Of a stretch of DNA of 64,000 nucleotides, positions 43,342 to 51,117 are shown in pieces. The position numbers and the translations under genes were made by a program. The notes beneath the pieces are model-generated. The model was not told the origin of the DNA. It ran no database searches and saw nothing but the letters and a program-made list of their open reading frames with translations. Every line of letters begins with the position of its first letter. Position 1 is the stretch's first letter. The stretch comes from an uncultured Clostridia bacterium (GTDB lineage Bacteria; Bacillota; Clostridia; Oscillospirales; Ruminococcaceae): NCBI GenBank assembly GCA_947627985.1, contig CANQYD010000004.1, positions 1 to 64,000 on the forward strand, in the 5' to 3' direction.

Positions 43342-44394
43342 ATGGTTGATTTAACGACTGTTATCCAGCAGGCAAAAGCCAGAAGAGGCTCGGATATACA
43401 TATTGTAAAAGGTCTGCCGATAAGAATAAGAGTAGACGGCGATTTGCAGGATTTCGACGACGAGATCATGACCGACTACGAGTGCGAATTCTATGCGAGG
43501 GAGATGGCGGGCGAGGACTTCAAGAAAATTGAAAAATCGGGAGAACTCGACCTTGCGATCACTTTCGACGGGGGTATCAGATGCCGTATCAATCTGTTCA
43601 GACAGCGCGGCGCGGTCTCCTCGGCGATAAGAATTCTGTCCGAGAAGATACCTAATCTTGACGATCTCGGACTTCCCCCCGCGGTGCAGAAATTCCCCGG
43701 ACTGAATCGTGGAATAGTCCTTGTCACCGGCGAGACGGGTTCCGGTAAATCAACGACCTTGGCGGCGCTTTTGGACCGTATAAATCACACATATCCTAAC
43801 CACATCGTCACCCTTGAGGACCCGATAGAATATATCTACACCCCGGATAAGTGCACGATAAATCAGCGCGAGATCGGCACCGATACCGAGAGCTACGAGA
43901 CGGGACTGCGTGCAATTCTCCGTGAGGACCCGGACGTCATACTCATCGGTGAGATGAGAGACTTAAACACCATCGAGACCGCTCTGACCGCCGCCGAGAC
44001 GGGACACCTCGTCTTTGCGACTTTGCATACAAATTCCGCTGCCGAGGCTGTGGACCGCGTCGTGGACGTTTTCCCGGAGGGAAGGCAGAGGCAGATAAGA
44101 CTTCAGCTTTCGACGACTCTGATGGCTGTTCTTTCCCAGCAGCTGCTGCCGAGAAGGACGGGCGGAAGAGTCTGCGCGGCTGAGCTGATGATGGTGACGC
44201 CGGCTATCAGAAACCTGATCCGCGAGGGCAAGACCCCGCAGATAGTCTCGGCGATATCTACATCCGCCGCAGAGGGCTCCATCACGATGGACAACGCCCT
44301 CATACAGCTCTATAAGCAGAAGATTATTTCGGCGGACGTCGCAAAAGCCGCCGCGAGGGATCAGGAATACGTCAGAAAGAATACCATGTACTGA
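43342..44394 (+). CDS. pilT: Type IV pilus retraction ATPase PilT
   Basis: A 350-residue retraction motor. It has the PAS-like N-terminal domain with RRGSDIHIVKG, Walker A GETGSGKST, Walker B region REDPDVILIGEMRD and the His box GHLVFATLHTNSA, and lacks the zinc cysteines of PilB. Its presence predicts retractable pili and hence twitching motility, adhesion under force, or DNA uptake. The usual C-terminal AIRNLIREGK block is present. Confidence 0.93.
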   Translation: MVDLTTVIQQAKARRGSDIHIVKGLPIRIRVDGDLQDFDDEIMTDYECEFYAREMAGEDFKKIEKSGELDLAITFDGGIRCRINLFRQRGAVSSAIRILSEKIPNLDDLGLPPAVQKFPGLNRGIVLVTGETGSGKSTTLAALLDRINHTYPNHIVTLEDPIEYIYTPDKCTINQREIGTDTESYETGLRAILREDPDVILIGEMRDLNTIETALTAAETGHLVFATLHTNSAAEAVDRVVDVFPEGRQRQIRLQLSTTLMAVLSQQLLPRRTGGRVCAAELMMVTPAIRNLIREGKTPQIVSAISTSAAEGSITMDNALIQLYKQKIISADVAKAAARDQEYVRKNTMY

Positions 44395-44425
44395 TTGCTG
44401 ATTTTCCCGGCAGGGGAGTGAGATA

Positions 44426-45637
44426 ATGACTACATATAAATATAAGGCGAGAACGGCTGAGGGAGTATCGGTATCGGGAGTAGTTGAGGCATACAGCGAA
44501 TTCGACGCGGTAGAGCAGATCAAACGCACCTGCCCCATCGTCGAGAAGATATCCGAGGTCAAGACTTCGGAAAAGCAGCACCTCGACATCAACGAGCCCC
44601 TTTGGGTCGCGGATAAGACGCTTTCCGTCACGGCTTCGCAGTTTTCCATCATGCTCCGAGCCGGAATCCCGATAGGCAGGGTGGTGGAGCTTATAGCCGG
44701 GCAGTCCTCGGATAAGCTGATGAAGAGGATTTTAACCCAGTGCTCTGCCGACGTCAACGCCGGCTACAGCTTGGCCCACAGCTTACAGAAAAACGGCAAG
44801 AAAATCCCCGTGGCTTTTATCGAGACGGTAAGGGCGGGCGAGGAATCCGGTACCTTGGAGGTCTGCTTTGATAGGCTCACCGCATACTATGAAAAAGCTC
44901 ACAAGGTCAAGCAAAAGGTCCGCTCGGCTCTGACATACCCCATCTTCCTGATACTTTTGGCGGTGGTCGTCATCGGTATCGTCATGGTAAAACTTGTCCC
45001 GACGATGCTCGAACTGTTCGGGAACATGGGTCAGGACCTGCCGCTTGCGACAAGAATACTCATGGCTGTATCCGACTTCTTCGTCAACTACTGGCCCTTC
45101 CTTCTTGTGGGGCTGATGGTTATCATCATCGCTTACAAGCTCTATGCCAAAACCCCCGGCGGCGAGATGAATCTTGCAAAGCTTAAACTCAAAATTCCCG
45201 TAATCGGAAAGATCGGGATCATGAACGGCGCGTCGCAGTTTTCAAACACGCTTTCCACCCTTCTGACCGCGGGTCTGCCGATGGCGAGGGTACTGTCCAT
45301 CACGTCAAAGGTCATGGATAACAAGGCGATCGGCGAGAGCATTGAAAAACTCGTCGTCGAGATCGAATCCGGCAAGGGTCTCGGAGACGTCATCAAGCAA
45401 AACGAATACCTCCCCGACATGTGCAAGGAAATGACGGCGGTCGGCGAGGAATCCGGCTCTTTGGAAGAGACGATGTCAACCATCGGCAGCTACTACGACG
45501 AAGAGGCGATGGCGGCTTCCTCGAAGGCTTTGCAGATGCTTGAGCCGATAATGACCGTCGGCTTGGGACTTTTCATCGGCTTCATCGTCATCGCGATCTA
45601 CATGCCGATGTTCCAGATGTACGGAGGTATCGGATGA
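44426..45637 (+). CDS. pilC: Type IV pilus inner membrane platform protein PilC
   Basis: A 403-residue platform protein with two GspF/T2SSF domains and three membrane segments (around residues 170-195, 220-240 and 375-400). The repeats 'FSIMLRAGIPIGRVVEL' and 'FSNTLSTLLTAGLPMARVL' each precede a helical GEESG motif, which is typical. It connects the PilB/PilT motors with the growing pilus. Its stop overlaps the following pilin start by ATGA. Confidence 0.94.
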   Translation: MTTYKYKARTAEGVSVSGVVEAYSEFDAVEQIKRTCPIVEKISEVKTSEKQHLDINEPLWVADKTLSVTASQFSIMLRAGIPIGRVVELIAGQSSDKLMKRILTQCSADVNAGYSLAHSLQKNGKKIPVAFIETVRAGEESGTLEVCFDRLTAYYEKAHKVKQKVRSALTYPIFLILLAVVVIGIVMVKLVPTMLELFGNMGQDLPLATRILMAVSDFFVNYWPFLLVGLMVIIIAYKLYAKTPGGEMNLAKLKLKIPVIGKIGIMNGASQFSNTLSTLLTAGLPMARVLSITSKVMDNKAIGESIEKLVVEIESGKGLGDVIKQNEYLPDMCKEMTAVGEESGSLEETMSTIGSYYDEEAMAASSKALQMLEPIMTVGLGLFIGFIVIAIYMPMFQMYGGIG

Positions 45638-46089
45638 AAAACCCGAAAAAAGGCTTCACACGGTTTGAACTGACCGCTGTTCTGATCATGATCGCGATCG
45701 TGATTTTAATCTCGATCCCCGTGGCGCTTCACTTTGTCGAGACGCAGCGCCGCTCGATGGACCGTCAGCGCGCCGACCGTGCCGAAGAGGTCGCATATTC
45801 GGAATATGCCCTCGGGCACATGTTCAAGGACGGCGCGGTGATGTATATGTTCACCGGCGACACCGAGGTTTTAAGCATTTTGCGGCATGCGCCCTATGAG
45901 GCGAAGAGCTATTCCGAGATCGTCTTTCCGCGGACCGATAAATATGACGACGGCGGGGCGAAAGCTTCGGGTCTTGCGATTGAGCCGCGCTCAAAAAAGC
46001 TTGAGGGCGAGCCTCTTTATATCGTCCTCGGCTCAAACGGCGAGGTGCTGTATGACAGCTGGAAGGAAAAGTTAGCGGCAAGATACTGA
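45634..46089 (+). CDS. Type IV pilin-like protein
   Basis: A 151-residue prepilin. The leader MKNPKKG is followed by FTRFELTAVLIM with glutamate at +5 and a hydrophobic helix of about 20 residues; cleavage is expected after the Gly. The +4 Phe and +3 Arg differ from the usual T-L-x-E. The mature part is short and polar with a C-terminal DSWKEKLAARY. It is coupled to pilC by ATGA and probably is a minor pilin or initiation subunit. A TCTGACTTC tract follows at 46097-46129. Confidence 0.8.
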   Translation: MKNPKKGFTRFELTAVLIMIAIVILISIPVALHFVETQRRSMDRQRADRAEEVAYSEYALGHMFKDGAVMYMFTGDTEVLSILRHAPYEAKSYSEIVFPRTDKYDDGGAKASGLAIEPRSKKLEGEPLYIVLGSNGEVLYDSWKEKLAARY

Positions 46090-46206
46090 AGCGCGCGTCT
46101 GATTTCTGACTTCTGACATCTGAATTCTATCAGGGTATCAAATCTCCCCGCAACCCGGGAGAATGATATATAAATATTTTACTTTCCCCAAAAGGAGGAC
46201 ATGACT

Positions 46207-46660
46207 ATGTCAAAAATTAACAAACGGGGGGGGGTTCACTCTTGCTGAGCTCCTGATCGTAATAGCTATTATGGCTATCTTGATCGCTATCGCAATTCCT
46301 GTTTTCTCGTCTCAGCTTGATAATGCTCGTCATGCTGTTGACCAGTCTATGGAGCGTTCTGCAAAATCTATGGCAGAAGCACACTATCTTTTAGTACATT
46401 CTGCTAAAGCTAAGACTGGCGATTCCTACGAGCTTGCTTTCGTTGAAGATAAGGAAGGCAACCTGACGATTTCTTCTTGCACTTGCACTCTTGCCGCTGG
46501 CGGAGCCGGTGCAGCTCCTGAGTGCCCTGCAAAGGACGATTTCACCGCTGCTGACAGCGACCACACCGCAGTAACTGCTAAGTGCTCTAAGTGCTCTGGT
46601 GAACTCAAAATCACTGTCAAAGACGGTGTTGTTGCAGGTCCTTCGACTTGGCAGGAGTAA
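46207..46660 (+). pseudogene. Type IV major-type pilin with a G9 frameshift
   Basis: Start MSKINKRGG (ATG 46207, AAAGGAGG 8 nt upstream) enters a run of nine G (46226-46234) and, as written, reads into a stop 14 codons after the start. One G fewer joins it to FTLAELLIVIAIMAIL, a perfect prepilin helix, and a mature domain to 46660 with paired cysteines (CTC, CSKC). No start codon in the second frame lies before the helix. The break is exactly at the prepilin-peptidase site. Codons are T-ending as in the next two pilins, suggesting high expression. It is a phase-variable gene, a recent pseudogene, or a sequencing error. Confidence 0.75.
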
Positions 46661-46750
46661 TCCTTTAAGCTCATTAGCGATAACAATCAGATAGTATAGC
46701 TTATACGGTCGAGTAAAATTAAATTTCTTTAAGAAAGGACGATTTTACTC

Positions 46751-47182
46751 ATGAAAAACAACAAAAAGGGCTTTACCCTTGCGGAACTTCTGATTGTTAT
46801 CGCAATCATCGCAATTTTGATTGGTATTGCAATCCCTGCGTTCTCTGCTTCTCTTGAGAGTGCAAAGTTGCAGACAGACCATGCAAACATTCGTTCTTGC
46901 TATGCCATGTATATGACAGCGGATATGCTTGGCGAACTGGAAACTTCCGAAGCTATTGCTGCTGGAAATTATGTTTTCCAGAAAGATGGCACGTTGTCCA
47001 AAGCTAATACTAATCCTTATGTTACTCAGGCTGATGGTGATAAAAACAAGTGCATTGAGTCAGCAGGTTGCAAACTCGTTCCTACTGATGAGTTTCACAG
47101 CAAAGGTAAAACATTTGGCGTAACTGTAGCGGGTGACGGTACTACAACTCCGTTTACTTATACTTTCTATTGGAAATCATAA
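46751..47182 (+). CDS. Type IV pilin, major type
   Basis: A 143-residue prepilin: leader MKNNKKG then FTLAELLIVIAIIAIL with Glu+5, cut after Gly by PilD. The helix continues into IPAFSASLESAKLQTDH, and two cysteines near the C-terminal half (CIESAGC) could form the disulphide loop of pilins. It shares the first ~65 residues with the following gene, so the pair arose by tandem duplication. T-ending codons and A/T-rich composition contrast with GC-rich pil genes on either side, as expected for a strongly expressed structural subunit. AAGAAAGGAC precedes the ATG. Confidence 0.9.
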   Translation: MKNNKKGFTLAELLIVIAIIAILIGIAIPAFSASLESAKLQTDHANIRSCYAMYMTADMLGELETSEAIAAGNYVFQKDGTLSKANTNPYVTQADGDKNKCIESAGCKLVPTDEFHSKGKTFGVTVAGDGTTTPFTYTFYWKS

Positions 47183-47197
47183 AGGGAGGATAAGTAA

Positions 47198-47641
47198 ATG
47201 AAAAATAACAGAAAAGGCTTTACTCTTGCGGAACTCCTCATTGTTATCGCAATCATCGCAATCCTCATCGGTATAGCAATACCCGCATTTAGCGCAAGTC
47301 TTGACAGCGCTCGTCTCCAGACCGACCACGCAAATATCCGTTCTGCTTATGGTATGCTCCAGACTGCAAGAATCAGTGGAGATTTAGAGAACATAGCTTC
47401 TCCGGTTGATGGAACTGCTTACTATTTCCAGAAGGATGGAACTCTTGCTCCCACTGGTGCTAATGACTACGTTCTTCTTGTTACTCCTAAGAATCCTACT
47501 TCCGATTGTGCTTCTTCTGTAGGCTGCAAAGCTAATTCAAAAGTTGGCATTACAGCAGGTTCTCATACAAAAGGAAATAAGATTTACATTACTTATGATG
47601 CAGATGGTGGAGACGACAAGTATACCATGACTGTTGGATAA
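47198..47641 (+). CDS. Type IV pilin, major type, tandem paralogue
   Basis: A 147-residue prepilin nearly identical to the preceding one in the leader and helix (MKNNRKG, FTLAELLIV, IPAFSASLDSARLQTDH) but different in the surface domain, with CASSVGC as cysteine pair. This fits antigenic or functional variation between copies. It is 15 bp downstream with AAAGGGAGGA. A GC-rich hairpin follows. Confidence 0.9.
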   Translation: MKNNRKGFTLAELLIVIAIIAILIGIAIPAFSASLDSARLQTDHANIRSAYGMLQTARISGDLENIASPVDGTAYYFQKDGTLAPTGANDYVLLVTPKNPTSDCASSVGCKANSKVGITAGSHTKGNKIYITYDADGGDDKYTMTVG

Positions 47642-47693
47642 TATCCATCTACCTAAATCAAACGCAAAATTTTGCTGAACCCTGTTCTGAAAA

Positions 47694-47723
47694 GCCCCGA
47701 CCCTTTAGGGTTGCGGTCGGGGC
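47694..47723 (+). terminator. GC-rich hairpin after the pilin genes
   Basis: GCCCCGACC (47694-47702) pairs with GGTCGGGGC (47715-47723). No T-run follows, so it may be a stabilising or processing hairpin for the abundant pilin mRNA instead of a true terminator. A degenerate CAGAAGTCAGAAG tract covers 47726-47802. Confidence 0.45.
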
Positions 47724-47836
47724 GCTGTCAGAATACAGAAAACAGAAGTCAGAAGTCCTTTTAGAAAACAGAAAACAGAAGACAGAAATCAGAAATCGGA
47801 AGATTTTTGATTTGTATCTTCTGTAAAGGAGTTATT

Positions 47837-48637
47837 ATGCTTTCCCTGAAATTTTTCCCCCTGCCCGCAATTATCGGGCTTCTGGCGCTTTCCTTCATCG
47901 CGGGCGCCTGCATGGGCTCGTTTGTAAACTGCATTCAGCTCCGCATTAAGGATAAAAAATCGGTCCTCGGTCGCTCCGAGTGCCCAAACTGCGGTCACAG
48001 GCTCGGCTTTTTCGAGCTGATCCCCGTCTTTTCCTTCATCTTCCTGCGCGGCAAATGCAAAAACTGCAAGGCGAAAATCTCCCCGCGCTATTTTGCGGTC
48101 GAGCTCTCTTTCGGGCTCCTCTGGGCGCTTGCGGTCGTCTTTTTCGGCTGGCAGTGGCTCACGCTTGAATATTTGATTCTCTTTACGGTCTTAGCCGCCG
48201 AGTCCCTTTGGGATTTTGATATATTTGAAGTCCCCGATACTCTGCATATCATAGCGGCTGTTAATTTCCTGATCTTTTTGCCGACCCACCCCGAGCCGCT
48301 TTCCCGTCTGTTATGGGGGCTTGTGACAGGGCTTATCTACGGCGGCGCGCTGCTGCTTTTGTCTTTAGTCGCGGATAAGGTCTTCAAGAAGGATTCGATC
48401 GGCGGCGCGGACATCAAGCTTGTGGCGGTTTTAGGCTTATATTTCGGTTGGAAGTCGATGCTTTTGCTGATAATTTTAAGCTGTATTTTCGGGCTCCTGC
48501 TGTCTTTGATATTCAAAGCGGGACTGCAAAAGGAGTTTCCGTTCATTCCGGCGCTCTGTCTTTCGGCGGTGATATGTTCTGTCTGCGCCGACCCGCTGAT
48601 CAGCTGGTATATCGGTCTCTTTGCGCTGGAGCATTAA
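47837..48637 (+). CDS. pilD: Prepilin peptidase / N-methyltransferase
   Basis: A 266-residue A24 aspartic peptidase with eight membrane segments that cuts pilin leaders and methylates the new N-terminus. The N-terminal zinc loop has CPNC and CKNC around residues 50-80, needed for the methyltransferase part. Catalytic aspartates are in ESLWDFDIFEVPD and in the GGADIKLVA motif (usually GxGDxK; here GGAD). The ATG at 47837 has AAAGGAG upstream; an upstream in-frame start lies in the repeat tract. Confidence 0.9.
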   Translation: MLSLKFFPLPAIIGLLALSFIAGACMGSFVNCIQLRIKDKKSVLGRSECPNCGHRLGFFELIPVFSFIFLRGKCKNCKAKISPRYFAVELSFGLLWALAVVFFGWQWLTLEYLILFTVLAAESLWDFDIFEVPDTLHIIAAVNFLIFLPTHPEPLSRLLWGLVTGLIYGGALLLLSLVADKVFKKDSIGGADIKLVAVLGLYFGWKSMLLLIILSCIFGLLLSLIFKAGLQKEFPFIPALCLSAVICSVCADPLISWYIGLFALEH

Positions 48638-48664
48638 GAAATCCATCCCACGGAGGTATTACAT

Positions 48665-49642
48665 ATGGCGAAAAAAGTAGCCGGCTTCGAGATCGGCTCC
48701 TATGCTGTACACATCGCCGTCGTGACGAAAAAGGGCGTGAAAAAGGTTGTGAACGAGCCTTTGCCCGAGGGCGCGGTGAGAGAGGGCAGGATAGTGAGTT
48801 ACGAAGCCCTTGCCGATTTTCTGAAACAGACCTGCAAAAAGCGCAAGCTTCATTTTGACGAAGCTTCTGTGATTTTGCCTTCGGGTCTGTGCTTCTGCCG
48901 CAGAATGCAGTGCCCTGTGATGACCCATGAGCAGCTGACGGTAAATCTTCCCTACGAATTCCGGGATTTCATAACCGCCGAGAAGGACCAATATTTTTAC
49001 GATTACGCGGTCTTAGACGTCATAAAAGACGAGGAGACAAATGAACCCCGCGAGCTTGATCTGATGTCCGCGGCGTGTTTAAAATCCACGGTAACCGACT
49101 ATAAGAACATGTTCCGCCGCGCCGGGATAAAGCTTAAGACCGCAATCCCGATAGAGATGGCGTTTACGAACTTAATGTCCAAAACAGACGAGCTGAGCAC
49201 CCACTGTCTGATTGATCTTGGGCACACAGCCGTGCGGTTATACATGTACAACGGCAGGAAGTTTGAAAATTCGCACGTCGTCGAATACGGCATGTCCACT
49301 TTAGACAACATAATCGCCGACGTCATGCACATAGACCCGTTTGTTGCGGCTTCCTACCGTGAAGCCGACCACGACGGCTGTCAGTCGCTTCCCGAGTGCG
49401 TGGAAGTATACCAGAATCTTGCAAACGAGATCCAAAGGGCGGTATACTTCTTCCGCTACAACAACCCGGACCTTGAGCTCGAGCATATCCATCTCTCGGG
49501 CGGCGGCGCAAACATCGCAAAGCTGAGAGAAGTCATGAGCGAGACGCTATCGATCCCGATCTTAGATTGCTCGGAGATCATCAGCGGCGACGCCGACGGC
49601 ATCGAAGCAGCCCTCGGGGCAGCCGGCTGTGCAATGCAGTAA
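48665..49642 (+). CDS. pilM: Pilus assembly protein PilM
   Basis: A 325-residue actin-like ATPase starting VAGFEIGSYAVHIAVV, with the phosphate loops LIDLGHTAVRLYMY and LSGGGANIAKL. It sits inside the membrane and binds the N-terminus of PilN. The order pilM-pilN-pilO is standard. GGAGG precedes the ATG. Confidence 0.85.
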   Translation: MAKKVAGFEIGSYAVHIAVVTKKGVKKVVNEPLPEGAVREGRIVSYEALADFLKQTCKKRKLHFDEASVILPSGLCFCRRMQCPVMTHEQLTVNLPYEFRDFITAEKDQYFYDYAVLDVIKDEETNEPRELDLMSAACLKSTVTDYKNMFRRAGIKLKTAIPIEMAFTNLMSKTDELSTHCLIDLGHTAVRLYMYNGRKFENSHVVEYGMSTLDNIIADVMHIDPFVAASYREADHDGCQSLPECVEVYQNLANEIQRAVYFFRYNNPDLELEHIHLSGGGANIAKLREVMSETLSIPILDCSEIISGDADGIEAALGAAGCAMQ

Positions 49643-49657
49643 AGGGGGCAGGAAAAG

Positions 49658-50524
49658 ATGAGCGAAAATACGGCAGTCAAAAAGCCCGCTAAAAAGCAGA
49701 TCAAAATTCCCACAAAAAAGACCCTCAACCTGCTTATCAAGGAAAAGACCCTCGCGAGCCCGACCCGGCTTATCCCGATACTCTTCATCATCGTCGCCGG
49801 AGCCTATCTCTTCTCAAGATATGCCGTCGCAGCCCGCCTTGAAAAGGTCAACCGCGCCGAGGCGGAGCTTGCCGACATGAAGAGCCAGCTTGAGATGATC
49901 CAGAACGCCTTCACCGATTACGATGAGGTTGAGGATCAGTACCGCCGCTACAGCTATGAGAATTTCGACCGCTCGATTCCCGACCGAGTCGATGTTCTGA
50001 ATATGATCGAAACGAGGCTTTTCCCGATCTGCAATATCCAGAGCCTCACGATCAACGGCAGGGACATGAACCTTATAATCAAGGACATCGACATGTCTAC
50101 CCTGACGATGATAAACGGAATGCTTTTGCAGGAGGAGCCGCTGATCGAGGAACTCAACATCACCTCCTACACCGATAACACCGGCACAAACAGCTCGGGT
50201 GAGGCGACGGTCACGGCGACCATCAACATCACCCTTGCTGACGCTTCAAATACATACACCCCGGGTCAGCTCGAATTTGACCCCGACGCCATCATAGCGG
50301 ACGGTCAGGCTCAGGCGGACGCGGAAGCTCAGGGCGGCGACGTTATCCCCGAAATAACGCCTCAGCCCCAGCCGCAGGTGATCCCGGAGGCACAGCCGGA
50401 AGTCACTGTCGCGCCCGAAGTTCAGCCGGAGGATACATCAGCCGAGGCTCAGTCGGCAGAGGATACGCAGCCCGCCGATACAGAGGCTGCGGGAGAAGTA
50501 AACGAGAGCGGAGGAGCGGAATAA
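49658..50524 (+). CDS. pilN: Pilus assembly protein PilN-like
   Basis: A 288-residue bitopic protein. The basic N-terminus (AVKKPAKKQIKIPTKKTLN) is the PilM-contacting tail, with a membrane segment at about 45-62, a short coiled coil, then a periplasm-side fold. The last ~75 residues are rich in Pro, Gln, Glu and Ala and lack structure; this acidic tail is not usual for PilN and could reach into the wall. It is identified mainly from its position between pilM and pilO. The next gene starts 1 bp after it. Confidence 0.75.
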   Translation: MSENTAVKKPAKKQIKIPTKKTLNLLIKEKTLASPTRLIPILFIIVAGAYLFSRYAVAARLEKVNRAEAELADMKSQLEMIQNAFTDYDEVEDQYRRYSYENFDRSIPDRVDVLNMIETRLFPICNIQSLTINGRDMNLIIKDIDMSTLTMINGMLLQEEPLIEELNITSYTDNTGTNSSGEATVTATINITLADASNTYTPGQLEFDPDAIIADGQAQADAEAQGGDVIPEITPQPQPQVIPEAQPEVTVAPEVQPEDTSAEAQSAEDTQPADTEAAGEVNESGGAE

Positions 50525-50525
50525 T

Positions 50526-51080
50526 ATGTTAATGCGAAGCTTTACAAAGCGCGAGAAGATAATCCTTCTGATACTCGTTCTCTTTCTGCTCGTCGGCTTT
50601 TACTTCCTCGTGATTCACTATCCCGTGACGACAAGGCTCGAGGAGATCGAGTCGGAGAAGCTGATGGTGGAGGATCAGACCAACCTCGCGATAACAAAGG
50701 GTCAGGTATATGTCAAGATGAAGAACGAGCTCAATGAGATATTTGCGCTTCCCTTCGACAAGATCACGGTCATGCCGGCTTTTGATAATCAGACCCAGCT
50801 GCTTTATAATTATCAGACGATTTTTGCTGACCTGAGCCCCGATTTAAGGCTCGGCGACGTCAAATTTGAAGGCGGGATAGCGGTGCGCACGGTCAGCTTC
50901 ACGGTCACGGTGCCCGATTTCGCGGCAGCCAAGGACTTCGTCAAAAAGCTCACCGGCACCGGGTTCAGATGCCTTCTCACAAACATCACCGTCGCGCCCG
51001 AGGAAGGCAACCTCGAGACCGACGCCATTCGCCTCTCGGGCAACATCGTGTTCTACGAGCTCGTCGGCGAGGAGTCCTGA
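50526..51080 (+). CDS. pilO: Pilus assembly protein PilO-like
   Basis: A 184-residue protein with one membrane helix near residues 12-32, then a coiled coil (RLEEIESEKLMVEDQ) and a ferredoxin-like PilO fold. It pairs with PilN to align the machine. ATG 50526 or 50532 are both possible. No pilP or pilQ follows, as expected without an outer membrane. Confidence 0.75.
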   Translation: MLMRSFTKREKIILLILVLFLLVGFYFLVIHYPVTTRLEEIESEKLMVEDQTNLAITKGQVYVKMKNELNEIFALPFDKITVMPAFDNQTQLLYNYQTIFADLSPDLRLGDVKFEGGIAVRTVSFTVTVPDFAAAKDFVKKLTGTGFRCLLTNITVAPEEGNLETDAIRLSGNIVFYELVGEES

Positions 51081-51117
51081 TATAAATCGGAAAGTTTTTT
51101 GAATAGGGGGTTATTGC

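Noticed and set aside
46145-46164. TCTCCC/GGGAGA hairpin before the first major pilin
   Set aside because: It has a short stem and no T-run, so a terminator is not supported; it may only be part of the leader.
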